Translations under genes and position numbers: made by a program
Notes under the pieces: model-generated
Databases searched by the model: none
Told to the model about the DNA's origin: nothing
The model's input: the letters and a program-made list of their open reading frames with translations, nothing else
Shown: positions 7,810 to 15,896 of the stretch, piece after piece
How positions within the stretch are numbered: the first letter of the stretch is position 1
How the letters are laid out: the number at the start of each line of letters is the position of its first letter
Source: Sediminibacterium sp.
GTDB taxonomy: Bacteria; Bacteroidota; Bacteroidia; Chitinophagales; Chitinophagaceae
Direction of reading: 5' to 3'
NCBI GenBank assembly: GCA_027487895.1
Contig: JAIYCS010000021.1
Location: forward strand, 1-32,154
Length of the DNA: 32,154 bases

Positions 7810-8761
7810 CGTTGGGCATTTTTTTGTTGATGTTTAATGGCCTTGTATAACCAATACCCATCATGCTTTTAATTTGCATGCCCGGAGAGTTTTTATTTTC
7901 TCCAAATAACCTTACATCATCATCATAAATAAGATCCAAATTGTAGTTGGCCGAAAAATATTTATTGATTTTAAAAGAGAAAAAATTGGTCATAAAAACG
8001 TCAATATTTTCTGGCTTATTGGAATAATTGGAGAACAAATCCAAACGACCTCTATAATTGATGTTTCTGGCTATTACATTGTTGTGGTTGATGGTGGCAA
8101 ACAAACCCACGTCCTGAACTGAGTTTTTACCTTTTGGTACACCATACTTTCCTTGAGCAGCTAATTTATTATTGGCAACAATTGTCCAACGAGCAGTTAG
8201 CGGCGATAAGAATATGGATAATTTATCGGAGGTTTTACTATCAAATCCAGCAGATACAAACACGTAGGCTGGAGATAAAAATGAAGACGCAAAATTGGCT
8301 ACATTATTTGAGAATGTGTAACCGTCAAAATACTGCGACCTAAAATTAAATAGTGCCGACATATACCACTTTCCGGTACTATCAATTTTGTAACCATACT
8401 TACTTAAGATGTCAAAGCGATCGTCATTTTTTCGGCTACCCAAACTGGTGGTTTGCACATAACCAAGGTTCATATCAAAATTATTATCCCAGTTTTGACG
8501 CCCTTTTTTATAGTATAAGAAATAATTAAAGTAGCTATTAACTGACAATGAAAAATTATCGCCACCAGCTGCCCAGTTACTAAGTGAACCCTGCGCTAGG
8601 TTTGCATTAAAAATTCCACCTCTTTTCCAACGCCAATTAGCAGTGTCGGCATCTTTACGAATGGTACGCGCCGACTCATTTCTAATTTTATTGAGCATTT
8701 CCTGCCCAAAAGCCTGACTTCCAATAAAAAAAGTAACCCAAAGGGTTAAGCCATACTTCAT
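7784..8761 (-). CDS. DUF3078 outer-membrane protein
   Basis: 325 residues. Residues 1-19 are a signal peptide ending Ala-Phe-Gly-Gln. The mature protein has the DUF3078 pattern: WRWKRGGIFNANLAQGSLSNWAAGGDN near the N-terminus, then many short aromatic-rich beta strands with alternating residues (for example SVNSYFNYFLYYKK and NNFDMNLGYVQ). This is as expected for a small outer-membrane beta barrel of Bacteroidota. The biochemical role of the family is not known to me. It has its own -7 box and is divergent from miaB. Most likely it is a single-gene unit. Confidence 0.85.
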   Translation of the reverse strand: MKYGLTLWVTFFIGSQAFGQEMLNKIRNESARTIRKDADTANWRWKRGGIFNANLAQGSLSNWAAGGDNFSLSVNSYFNYFLYYKKGRQNWDNNFDMNLGYVQTTSLGSRKNDDRFDILSKYGYKIDSTGKWYMSALFNFRSQYFDGYTFSNNVANFASSFLSPAYVFVSAGFDSKTSDKLSIFLSPLTARWTIVANNKLAAQGKYGVPKGKNSVQDVGLFATINHNNVIARNINYRGRLDLFSNYSNKPENIDVFMTNFFSFKINKYFSANYNLDLIYDDDVRLFGENKNSPGMQIKSMMGIGYTRPLNINKKMPNGTTKKEIR

Positions 8762-8783
8762 GCACTGAAAATTATAATTGTTA

Positions 8784-8791
8784 CAAAACTA
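8784..8791 (-). promoter_or_regulatory. -7 promoter box TAGTTTTG for the DUF3078 gene
   Basis: Exact TAnnTTTG match, 22 bases upstream of the ATG on the minus strand. It lies in the 123-bp divergent region shared with miaB. Confidence 0.5.
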
Positions 8792-8855
8792 ATTGATTAA
8801 CAGAATTTTTAGCGTTTTATAGCTGACAAACTGGCACAAATCGGTGTTTTTATGT

Positions 8856-8863
8856 TAATTTTG
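8856..8863 (+). promoter_or_regulatory. -7 promoter box TAATTTTG for miaB
   Basis: Exact TAnnTTTG match, 21 bases upstream of the miaB ATG. A CTG at 8831-8833 lies at an acceptable -33 distance but is not a full TTG. It probably drives the whole miaB-to-secG run. Confidence 0.5.
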
Positions 8864-8884
8864 CCATTAAATTAGATAGTAAGG

Positions 8885-10309
8885 ATGGAAACCCTCGCTT
8901 TAGCTGGAAAAGAACACGACGAACTTAGACAAGGAGAAGCTTTCAAACCCTTCTCTAACGACCCCAATACGTATAAGAAAAGCTTTTATATCGAAAGTTA
9001 TGGCTGTGCCATGAACTTTGCAGATAGTGAAGTGATTGCCTCGATTTTAAACAAAGAAGGCTACGGCGCTACTAGAAATGTGGAAGACGCCGATTTGATT
9101 TTTTTAAACACCTGTTCTATCAGGGAAAAAGCCGAGCAAACCGTTCGCAAACGCCTCACCGAATTTAGAAAAATTAAGGAGCAAAAGCCAGGTACTTTAA
9201 TTGGCATGCTGGGTTGTATGGCTGAAAGGCTTAAATCTAAATTATTAGAGGAAGAGAAATTAGTAGATATGGTGGTAGGCCCCGATGCCTACAGAAGCCT
9301 TCCTGGGCTTATCGAAGAAGCAGAAACCGGACAAAAAGCTGTAAATGTCCTATTAAGTAGAGACGAAACTTACGCAGATATTGCACCTGTTAGACTTGAT
9401 AGCAATGGCATTAGTGCTTTTGTTTCTATTATGCGTGGATGTAACAACATGTGTAGCTTTTGCGTAGTTCCTTTTACCAGAGGTAGAGAAAGAAGCAGAG
9501 ACGCGCATTCGATTGTTGCAGAAGCTACCGATTTATTTAACAGAGGATTTAAAGAAGTAACATTATTAGGTCAAAACGTAGATAGTTACCACTGGATAAA
9601 TGAGCAAAATAATGAGGCGGTAACTTTTGCGATGTTATTAGAAAAAGTAGCTTTAATTGACCCAAGCCTTCGCGTTCGTTTTAGTACATCTCACCCTAAA
9701 GACATCACAGACGAAGTACTTCATACCATTAACAAGTATAAAAACATTTGTAAATACATTCACCTACCGGTTCAAAGTGGAAGCACTCGACTACTTCAAC
9801 TCATGAACCGCACCTATACGCGTGAATGGTACATTGCAAAAGTGAACCGCATTTTTGAACTCATCCCTGATTGTGGTATTAGTTCTGATATTATTGCAGG
9901 TTTTTGTACTGAAACCGAAGAAGACCACCAAGATACACTTAGTATTATGGAGCATTGTAAATACGACATGAGCTACATGTATTTTTACAGTGAAAGGCCT
10001 GGAACCCTTGCTGCCAAAAGATATACAGACGATATTCCAGAACCTATCAAAAAAAGAAGACTTCAAGAAATTGTGGATATGCAGGGTGTACTTTCTACGG
10101 CGAGCAACCAAAAAGATGTGGGTAGTGTGTTTGAAGTATTGGTTGAAGGCAATAGCCGAAAAAATGAAAATGATTGGACTGGCCGCACTTCACAAAACAA
10201 AGTATTGGTGTTTCCAAAAACAGCTGGCAATGATTTAAAAGGCAAGTATGCACAAGTAAAAGTTACTGGCTATACCAGAACCACATTACTTGGCGAGCAG
10301 GTTGGATAA
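8885..10309 (+). CDS. miaB: tRNA-2-methylthio-N6-dimethylallyladenosine synthase MiaB
   Basis: 474 residues. This radical SAM methylthiotransferase adds a 2-methylthio group to i6A at position 37 of tRNAs reading U-starting codons. The N-terminal UPF0004 domain carries three cluster cysteines: Cys41 (SYGCAMN), Cys77 (NTCS) and Cys111 (LGCMAE). The radical SAM CxxxCxxC motif is at Cys186, Cys190 and Cys193 ([10 protein letters not shown]), followed by the RGRERSR block. A TRAM-type RNA-binding domain closes the protein. Full length for the family. It is the first gene of a plus-strand run that continues through secG, with 30 bp to the next start. tRNA-Ser(UGA) in this window is a class of tRNA that could be a substrate; this is inference. 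Confidence 0.97.
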   Translation: METLALAGKEHDELRQGEAFKPFSNDPNTYKKSFYIESYGCAMNFADSEVIASILNKEGYGATRNVEDADLIFLNTCSIREKAEQTVRKRLTEFRKIKEQKPGTLIGMLGCMAERLKSKLLEEEKLVDMVVGPDAYRSLPGLIEEAETGQKAVNVLLSRDETYADIAPVRLDSNGISAFVSIMRGCNNMCSFCVVPFTRGRERSRDAHSIVAEATDLFNRGFKEVTLLGQNVDSYHWINEQNNEAVTFAMLLEKVALIDPSLRVRFSTSHPKDITDEVLHTINKYKNICKYIHLPVQSGSTRLLQLMNRTYTREWYIAKVNRIFELIPDCGISSDIIAGFCTETEEDHQDTLSIMEHCKYDMSYMYFYSERPGTLAAKRYTDDIPEPIKKRRLQEIVDMQGVLSTASNQKDVGSVFEVLVEGNSRKNENDWTGRTSQNKVLVFPKTAGNDLKGKYAQVKVTGYTRTTLLGEQVG

Positions 10310-10339
10310 ATTTATTTGAACGAATTAATAAGGTCAACT

Positions 10340-11593
10340 ATGGATCTTCAAAGTATAAAAAACAGATTTAACATCATTGGTAATGCACCTGCACTTAACC
10401 ACGCCCTTAATACGGCTGTGCAAGTTGCTGCCACAGATTTAACGGTTTTAATTGTTGGTGAAAGTGGTGTGGGTAAAGAAGTATTTTCTCAAATTATTCA
10501 TGCCCTATCGGCGCGCAAACACAACCCTTTTATTGCGGTAAACTGTGGCGCTATTCCGGAAGGCACTATCGACTCCGAATTATTTGGTCACGAAAAAGGA
10601 TCATTTACAGGTGCCGTAGATAGCCGTAAAGGTTATTTTGAAACAGTAAGTGGTGGTACTATTTTTTTAGATGAAATTGGTGAAATGCCCATTGGCACCC
10701 AAGCCCGACTACTTCGTGTTTTAGAAACCGGCGAGTTTATTAGAGTGGGTTCATCTAAAGTGCAAAAAACAGATGTACGTGTTATTGCAGCTACCAATAG
10801 AGAACTATTAGAGTTTACACAAAAAGGAAGATTTAGAGAAGACTTGTATTACCGTTTAAGTACGGTGCCTATTCGGGTACCATCACTTAGAGACCGTAAA
10901 GAAGATGTTAGTTTACTTTTCAGAAAATTTGTGGTAGACTTTGCAGAACGCTATAAAACAACACCTGTTCAATTAGACGAAGAAGCAAAAGCAATTCTTA
11001 TCAATCATCCGTGGCAGGGTAATGTGCGTGAACTAAAAAATATTGCAGAGCAAATTTCTGTATTAAGTAATACCAATTTAATTAACGCCACTACCCTACA
11101 AGGATTCTTGCCGGATCAAAGTAAGTTTTCTAGAATGCCCGTACTTGCTGGACAAAACCAAGGTGGTGAATTTGCCAACGAGCGTGAAATTTTATACAAA
11201 CTCTTTTTTGACATGAAAAAAGATGTTACCGAGCTTAAAAAAATGTTTGTAGAAATTCTTCAAAACCCTTCGTTAGCAGGCGCTGCAGCCAATTTTACCA
11301 GGGAATCTATTTTACAAGATTTTACGGGGCACGAAGTTGAACATAATACACCACAACATTTTATTGCACCAGCCAGTAATACTGTTGCTGCACAACCAGT
11401 TTTATTACAAGACAATGACATGCACCAGCATGAAGAAATTGAAGAGTCTTTAAATATTATTGATAAAGAAAAAGAATTGATATTAAAAGCGCTCAAAAAA
11501 CACAAAGGCAAAAGAAGGGATGCTTCTTTGGATTTAGGAATTAGTGAAAGAACGCTTTATAGAAAATTAAAAGAGTACGACATTGAAGATTAG
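10340..11593 (+). CDS. Sigma-54-dependent activator without a sensor domain (AAA+ plus Fis HTH)
   Basis: 417 residues from ATG 10340, which has AAGG seven bases before it; an in-frame TTG at 10316 is less likely. The AAA+ domain starts almost at once: Walker A GESGVGKE at ~40-47, sigma-54 contact loop GSFTGA at ~87-92 (GAFTGA in most members), Walker B IFLDEIGE at ~108-115 and the arginine region RFREDLYYRL at ~164-173. A linker of ~100 residues follows, then a Fis-type helix-turn-helix at ~387-417 (ASLDLGISERTLYRKLKEY). There is no receiver, GAF or PAS domain, so activity may depend on expression level or a partner protein, as in PspF. The gene lies between miaB and lptE, an order I associate with Bacteroidota. 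Its targets are unknown; envelope genes are a reasonable guess. Confidence 0.92.
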   Translation: MDLQSIKNRFNIIGNAPALNHALNTAVQVAATDLTVLIVGESGVGKEVFSQIIHALSARKHNPFIAVNCGAIPEGTIDSELFGHEKGSFTGAVDSRKGYFETVSGGTIFLDEIGEMPIGTQARLLRVLETGEFIRVGSSKVQKTDVRVIAATNRELLEFTQKGRFREDLYYRLSTVPIRVPSLRDRKEDVSLLFRKFVVDFAERYKTTPVQLDEEAKAILINHPWQGNVRELKNIAEQISVLSNTNLINATTLQGFLPDQSKFSRMPVLAGQNQGGEFANEREILYKLFFDMKKDVTELKKMFVEILQNPSLAGAAANFTRESILQDFTGHEVEHNTPQHFIAPASNTVAAQPVLLQDNDMHQHEEIEESLNIIDKEKELILKALKKHKGKRRDASLDLGISERTLYRKLKEYDIED

Positions 11594-11615
11594 TACTGAG
11601 ATTAAAACACCTAAT

Positions 11616-12125
11616 ATGAAACTCTCTACAGTATATAGCATTTTATTTTTGGTGGCCACAGTAGCTTTAACCAGCTGTGGTATTTATAAGTTTAACGACG
11701 CCAGTATAGATCCTGCCGTAAAAACCATCAAGCTTGGTTTTATTGAAAACAGAGCCCGTTATGTAAACCCACAATTAAGTCCAAAGCTTAATGACAAATG
11801 GCAATTAAAAATTGCGAGTCAAACAAAACTGACCAGAACTACCAGTGATGATGCACATTATATCATTAGTGGCACCGTTACCAATTACGACGCATCACAA
11901 ACAGTGGGTGTAAGCAATCAACAAGCATCCACCAACCGTTTAACCGTTACCGTTCATATTGTTTTTAGAAACACCCTAACCAATAAAACCGAGGAGTTTG
12001 ACGTGAGTCGTAGTTTTGATTTTGACGCCAATTTAACCCTTACACAGGCCGAGGCAAGACTGCTCGACGAAATGGTGAGAAGCTTAACGGATGATATGTT
12101 TAACCGTATTTTTTCTAACTGGTAA
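11616..12125 (+). CDS. lptE: LPS-assembly lipoprotein LptE
   Basis: 169 residues. LptE plugs and assists the LptD barrel that inserts LPS in the outer membrane. The start at ATG 11616 gives a proper lipoprotein signal peptide with lipobox Leu-Thr-Ser-Cys (Cys21) followed by Gly-Ile-Tyr-Lys-Phe. The mature part begins with a conserved segment predicting beta strands (VKTIKLGFIENRARYVNP), then an ISGTVTNYD block and a C-terminal helix with LLDEMVRSLTDDMFNRIF, the typical alpha/beta pattern of Bacteroidota LptE. An upstream in-frame ATG at 11583 would overlap the preceding gene and disrupt the signal peptide. It is 22 bp after the activator and 34 bp before the next gene, so co-transcription is likely. 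Confidence 0.88.
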   Translation: MKLSTVYSILFLVATVALTSCGIYKFNDASIDPAVKTIKLGFIENRARYVNPQLSPKLNDKWQLKIASQTKLTRTTSDDAHYIISGTVTNYDASQTVGVSNQQASTNRLTVTVHIVFRNTLTNKTEEFDVSRSFDFDANLTLTQAEARLLDEMVRSLTDDMFNRIFSNW

Positions 12126-12159
12126 TCTATTTGTACATTTAACTTCTAGTATTTAAAAC

Positions 12160-12861
12160 ATGAGTCAGTTCAGTAGTTTAGTAGCAAAACACCTCACAGG
12201 TAAAGAAAACCTGTCTGCTACTTCTGTAGATGTACTAGAAAGCTTACAAAAGCAATACCCATTTTTTGCGCCAGCCACGGTGCTGGTTGCGGCAAAAAAC
12301 CACAAAAAAGGCACTGAAACAAGTAAAGCGGCACTTTCTGTGGGAAATACAGGATGGTTTCAGCATGTTTTAACCGCCCCCGTACCTTCTGCTATTAGCA
12401 ATATTATTAGCAAACAGCTCGCCGATTACAATAAACCGGTTACTCCAGACCAGATTTTAGAGATAGAATCACCGGTTTTATACCATACCATCGATTATTT
12501 TGCCTCACAGGGCATCAAAATAGACCTAAATCAGGGTCATCAAGACGAATTGTCAACCAAGCTTAAGAAGTTCACAGATTGGCTAAAAGAGGTCAAACAT
12601 CCGGTTACAGAGGGCCAAACCGTACCCGAATCGGAAGCTGACACCCCCTTTTCTAGTGAATCTGACATAGAAAAAGCCGTGGTTACAATAGCCGAAAAGT
12701 CTAACGAATCAAGGGAGGTTGTAACCGAAACTATGGCAGAAGTGCTGGGTAAACAGGGCCGCCGAGAAAAGGCAATTCAGCTCTACCAAAAATTAAGTTT
12801 CATAAATCCTGAAAAATCCGTTTATTTTGCTGCCAAGATTCAACAATTAAAAGGATTATAA
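12160..12861 (+). CDS. Conserved hypothetical protein with C-terminal TPR-like helix pair
   Basis: 233 residues, no signal peptide and no membrane segment, so probably cytoplasmic. The N-terminal half has a LESLQKQYPFFAPATVLVAAK block. The middle holds HTIDYFASQGIK and FTDWLKEVK, which look conserved. An acidic, Ser/Glu-rich linker (~148-175) follows. The last ~45 residues (EVLGKQGRREKAIQLYQKLSFINPEKS) have the spacing of one tetratricopeptide repeat. I do not recognise an assigned function. Its stop is one base from the secG start, and it sits in the lptE-secG interval, so a role tied to envelope export is plausible but unproven. Confidence 0.75.
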   Translation: MSQFSSLVAKHLTGKENLSATSVDVLESLQKQYPFFAPATVLVAAKNHKKGTETSKAALSVGNTGWFQHVLTAPVPSAISNIISKQLADYNKPVTPDQILEIESPVLYHTIDYFASQGIKIDLNQGHQDELSTKLKKFTDWLKEVKHPVTEGQTVPESEADTPFSSESDIEKAVVTIAEKSNESREVVTETMAEVLGKQGRREKAIQLYQKLSFINPEKSVYFAAKIQQLKGL

Positions 12862-12862
12862 G

Positions 12863-13207
12863 ATGACTATTTTGTTTCTAGTTTTGATAGTAGCTGCTTG
12901 TGTAGCTTTAGGTTTTGTGGTTTTAATCCAAAATCCAAAAGGTGGTGGATTGTCTAGTAATGTTGGTGGCATTAGCAACCAATTTATGGGTGTTAAACAA
13001 ACCACGGACGTTTTAGAGAAAGGTACTTGGTTGTTTGCAGCCATCATTGCTGTTTTGGCTTTACTTTCAACCCTTTTCTTAAAGGGTGGTACTGGCGCTG
13101 CTACCGAAGACTCATTACTACAAAAAGTAAACACGAATAGTTCAGCACCTGCTGCTCCGGCTCCTGCTCCTAACCCAGCAACAACTGCCGATACTACAAA
13201 AAAATAA
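12863..13207 (+). CDS. secG: Preprotein translocase subunit SecG
   Basis: 114 residues. SecG joins SecYE to help protein translocation through the inner membrane. Two hydrophobic helices are visible: ~2-23 and ~54-72. Between them is the SecG signature VLIQNPKGGGLSSN, and the FMGVKQTTDVLEKGTW segment follows. The C-terminal tail is a low-complexity Ala/Pro stretch after a short Asn/Ser region, as often seen in Bacteroidota SecG. The start is one base after the stop of the upstream gene, so translation is probably coupled. A strong terminator follows at 13226-13259 and ends the run. Confidence 0.95.
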   Translation: MTILFLVLIVAACVALGFVVLIQNPKGGGLSSNVGGISNQFMGVKQTTDVLEKGTWLFAAIIAVLALLSTLFLKGGTGAATEDSLLQKVNTNSSAPAAPAPAPNPATTADTTKK

Positions 13208-13225
13208 AGTTAACTTTTGATATTT

Positions 13226-13259
13226 AAAACCCTGTCTGTATATGCAGTCAGGGTTTTTT
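13226..13259 (+). terminator. Intrinsic terminator after secG
   Basis: A 9-bp stem AAAACCCTG (13226-13234) pairs with CAGGGTTTT (13249-13257), with further pairing possible inside the loop, and runs into Ts to 13259. It separates secG from mltG. Confidence 0.85.
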
Positions 13260-13274
13260 GTTTAAATTGAAACC

Positions 13275-14309
13275 ATGAAAAAATTTGGAACAATCCTAAT
13301 TGTTGTTTTACTGGTAGCAGGTACTGTTACAGCATGGAGTATTTTTTCATCGATCACTAATTTTTCTGGTGCACAAAAAAGTTTTACCGTAGATCAGTCC
13401 ATTGTAAAAAAAGGAGCTGTTATTGGTTATTTAAGTAAAGAAGGACTCATTACAAATAGCATTGGGCTTCATTTACTTTCGATGGTGTTACCCAATTGGG
13501 ATTTAGTAAGACCGGGCAAGTACCAATTAAAAAAAGGACAAACTGCTTGGCAAATTGCAAGGATGCTAAAAAATGGACGCGTTGCAGAAGTGAAGCTGGT
13601 GATTAATAAACTAAGAACCAAAGAAGACTTTGCACAGCTCATAGGCAATCAGTTTTCTACAGACTCTGCTACTGTGATGCAGTTTATTTCAAACAATGAT
13701 TCGTTACAAGCATTTGGTGTAGACACTAGCACCTTTTACGCGATCATCATACAAGACACCTATCAATTTTATTGGGATACACCACTAAGGCAAATTTTAA
13801 CCAAGTTAAAATCCTACCAAGAAAAGTTTTGGGATGATATTGATCGTCGAAACAAATTACAATCCAAACACTTAACGGATATTGAAGCCTATACCCTTGC
13901 TTCAATTGTTGATGAAGAAACCAATGTGGCTTCAGATAAATACAAAATTGCAAGCGTATACATGAATAGGCTCGCAAAAGAAATGCCGCTACAGGCATGC
14001 CCTACCATTAAATTTGCCATGAAGGATTTTACCATCACAAGGATTTATGAAAAGTATTTATCCAATCCTTCTCCGTATAATACTTACCGTAAAAAAGGAT
14101 TACCTCCGGGCCCTATTTGCACACCACTACCTGCAACAATCGATATTATTTTAAACGCACCCAATACCAACTATTTATACTTTGTTGCTAAAAGTGATTT
14201 TAGTGGTATGCACCATTTTAGTCCAACGTACGAAGAGCATAATAGATATGCCATCGAGTATCAAAAAGCTTTGGACATTTATATGGCGAAAAAAAATAAG
14301 CAACCTTGA
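13275..14309 (+). CDS. mltG: Endolytic murein transglycosylase MltG (YceG-like)
   Basis: 344 residues. MltG cleaves nascent peptidoglycan strands at the inner membrane. One N-terminal membrane helix (~5-25) is followed by a LysM-like fold (~80-125, RPGKYQLKKGQTAWQIA) and the catalytic YceG domain. The active-site block LASIVDEET is at ~208-216, then YMNRL, and later GLPPGPICTP. The family block LQADPT reads LQACPT here (Cys in place of Asp at ~242), which is unusual. The gene starts 16 bp after the secG terminator; no exact TAnnTTTG box lies in that gap. Its stop overlaps the TTG start of the next gene in a TTGA arrangement. Confidence 0.93.
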   Translation: MKKFGTILIVVLLVAGTVTAWSIFSSITNFSGAQKSFTVDQSIVKKGAVIGYLSKEGLITNSIGLHLLSMVLPNWDLVRPGKYQLKKGQTAWQIARMLKNGRVAEVKLVINKLRTKEDFAQLIGNQFSTDSATVMQFISNNDSLQAFGVDTSTFYAIIIQDTYQFYWDTPLRQILTKLKSYQEKFWDDIDRRNKLQSKHLTDIEAYTLASIVDEETNVASDKYKIASVYMNRLAKEMPLQACPTIKFAMKDFTITRIYEKYLSNPSPYNTYRKKGLPPGPICTPLPATIDIILNAPNTNYLYFVAKSDFSGMHHFSPTYEEHNRYAIEYQKALDIYMAKKNKQP

Positions 14310-15250
14310 TAAAGTTACACCGCATCATATTAAATTGGGGGCCTATCGATTACGTTGTTAAAAAAAGTAAGACGATGGTGATACCAGGCTTTAAAGGCAT
14401 GCCGGTATATGATGTAGTTGTATTTTTTTTCAGACAAATCAATAAGGTTGGATTAAACGAAAGAGCTTCTGCCATTACGTTTAACTTGATTATGGCGCTA
14501 CCTGCAGCCATGCTATTTTTATTTTCACTCATACCCTATTTTCCGCCATCCTTTAAAGTTGAAGCGCAAATATTAAAGCTATTTAAAGACATTACACCCA
14601 ATAGCCAAACCTATGCGTTTATCAAAAATTTAATCAACGACTTGCTTCAAAAGCACGTGGGTATCTTTTCTTTTGGCTTTTTATTACTCATTTTTTACGC
14701 ATCCAATGCCATGATGGGTATCATCCGAACTTTTGATCGATCTATACAGGAGCAAAAAGGTTTTTTTATGCATAGGCGCTGGCGGGCCATCCGTTTAACT
14801 GCCATTTTAATCGTACTTATTATTGCTTCCTCATTAATATTAATTGGTCAAGAACAACTAGCATCACTTGTAAGAAGTTTGTTTCAGCTCAAAAGAAAAA
14901 CAACACTACCCTATTGGAATGGTGTACGCTGGTCCATTATTATTGGACTATTATTTACAGGTATCTCACTCATTTATACCTATGCCCCCTCTGTAAAAAA
15001 AAGATGGGCCTTTGTATCGCCAGGATCATTACTAGCAACCACCTTAACGCTTTTAACCACACTCGTTTTTTCGTATTGGGTAGACATGTTTGCAAGCTCT
15101 AACTACAATAAAGTATATGGATCTATTGGAACCGTATTAATTATCATGCTCCTCATGTATATCAACTCTCTGATCCTATTAATTGGATTTGAATTAAATG
15201 TGAGCCTTACTTATTTGACCAAGCAAAAAAATCAGTCGGAAAAGAAATAA
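14306..15250 (+). CDS. YihY/BrkB-family inner membrane protein
   Basis: 314 residues with about six membrane helices. The N-terminal part carries SKTMVIPGFKGMPVYDVVVFFF and then ERASAITFNLIMALPAAMLFLFSLIPYFPP, both typical of the family; GSIGTVLIIMLLMYINSLILLIGFELN closes it. The exact function of the family is unsettled. I use the TTG at 14306 as start: an in-frame stop lies three codons upstream, the residues between TTG and the first ATG (14375) match the usual N-terminus, and the TTG overlaps the mltG stop by 4 bp, which fits coupling. An ATG start at 14375 would remove 23 residues. The 3' end lies inside a tandem repeat. Confidence 0.85.
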   Translation: MIKLHRIILNWGPIDYVVKKSKTMVIPGFKGMPVYDVVVFFFRQINKVGLNERASAITFNLIMALPAAMLFLFSLIPYFPPSFKVEAQILKLFKDITPNSQTYAFIKNLINDLLQKHVGIFSFGFLLLIFYASNAMMGIIRTFDRSIQEQKGFFMHRRWRAIRLTAILIVLIIASSLILIGQEQLASLVRSLFQLKRKTTLPYWNGVRWSIIIGLLFTGISLIYTYAPSVKKRWAFVSPGSLLATTLTLLTTLVFSYWVDMFASSNYNKVYGSIGTVLIIMLLMYINSLILLIGFELNVSLTYLTKQKNQSEKK

Positions 15251-15307
15251 TCGCCATAAGTTAATTGCGAAAATTAATCGCCATAATTTAATTGCGAAAA
15301 ATTAATC
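15248..15307. repeat. 27-28-bp tandem repeat over two convergent stop codons
   Basis: Unit 1 (15248-15274) and unit 2 (15275-15302) both start TAATCGCCATAA and continue into TTAATTGCGAAAA, with one substitution and one added A; a third copy survives as TAATC at 15303-15307. The TAA stop of the YihY gene is the first three bases of unit 1, and the trmH stop (15302-15304) lies at the junction with the partial third copy. It is too short for a CRISPR array and has no coding potential. Confidence 0.85.
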
Positions 15308-15886
15308 TTCTGCGCACCAATTCTTGAGCAAAGTTTCTTGACGCTCCAATGACATGGTTTGCTCCTTGTAATGTCCAGCAGCCATTTTTTGACGATGTGC
15401 CTCATAAATTGAAACAGCACAGGCCACCGAAATATTGAGACTCTTAATAAAACCAAGTTGCGGAATAATAAAATTACCATCGGCAAGGGCAATGGTTTCT
15501 TCGCTTACCCCATCATGCTCATTACCAAAAACGAGGGCTACCGAATCCGTAAAATCAATGTCATATAAACTTACAGCGTCACTAGATAAATGTGTGGTAT
15601 AAATTTTATTGTAATTTTTACGGAGCGCCGTAAAACATTCTTGGGCATTGGTAAATTGGTAAACCGTTAGCCATTTAGCCGCGCTACTGCTACTTTTAAC
15701 ACCAAAATAATCATGCTTTGCAATTTTTGTGTTAAGGATATAAATATCCTGAATACCAACCGCATCACAGGTACGCATAACGGCCGATATATTGTGTGGA
15801 TCATTTACATTTTCCATCACCACCGTTAAATTGGTTTGTCTATTTTTAATCACCGATAACATACGGTTGTAGCGCTCAGGAGTCAT
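15302..15886 (-). CDS. trmH: tRNA (guanosine-2'-O-)-methyltransferase TrmH (SPOUT)
   Basis: 194 residues. TrmH-type enzymes 2'-O-methylate G18 in the D loop of tRNA. The N-terminus TPERYNRMLSVIKNRQ and NLTVVMENVNDPHNISAVMRTCDAVG matches TrmH closely, with the N32...R38 motif 1. Motif 2 VFGNEHDGVSEE and motif 3 IPQLGFIKSLNISVACAVSIYE form the trefoil knot that binds SAM. The gene begins 10 bp after the epimerase stop on the same strand, so the two form an operon read from the box at 16931-16938. The 3' end lies in a tandem repeat shared with the convergent YihY gene. Confidence 0.92.
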   Translation of the reverse strand: MTPERYNRMLSVIKNRQTNLTVVMENVNDPHNISAVMRTCDAVGIQDIYILNTKIAKHDYFGVKSSSSAAKWLTVYQFTNAQECFTALRKNYNKIYTTHLSSDAVSLYDIDFTDSVALVFGNEHDGVSEETIALADGNFIIPQLGFIKSLNISVACAVSIYEAHRQKMAAGHYKEQTMSLERQETLLKNWCAED

Positions 15887-15896
15887 GAGTAGTAAT

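Noticed and set aside
8831-8846. TGGCAC before miaB as a sigma-54 promoter
   Set aside because: The -12 half is GGTGT, without the required GC at the right distance, and an exact TAnnTTTG box lies closer to the start.
15248-15307. Short direct repeats as a CRISPR remnant
   Set aside because: The units are directly adjacent with no spacers, the repeat count is two plus a fragment, and no cas gene is present.
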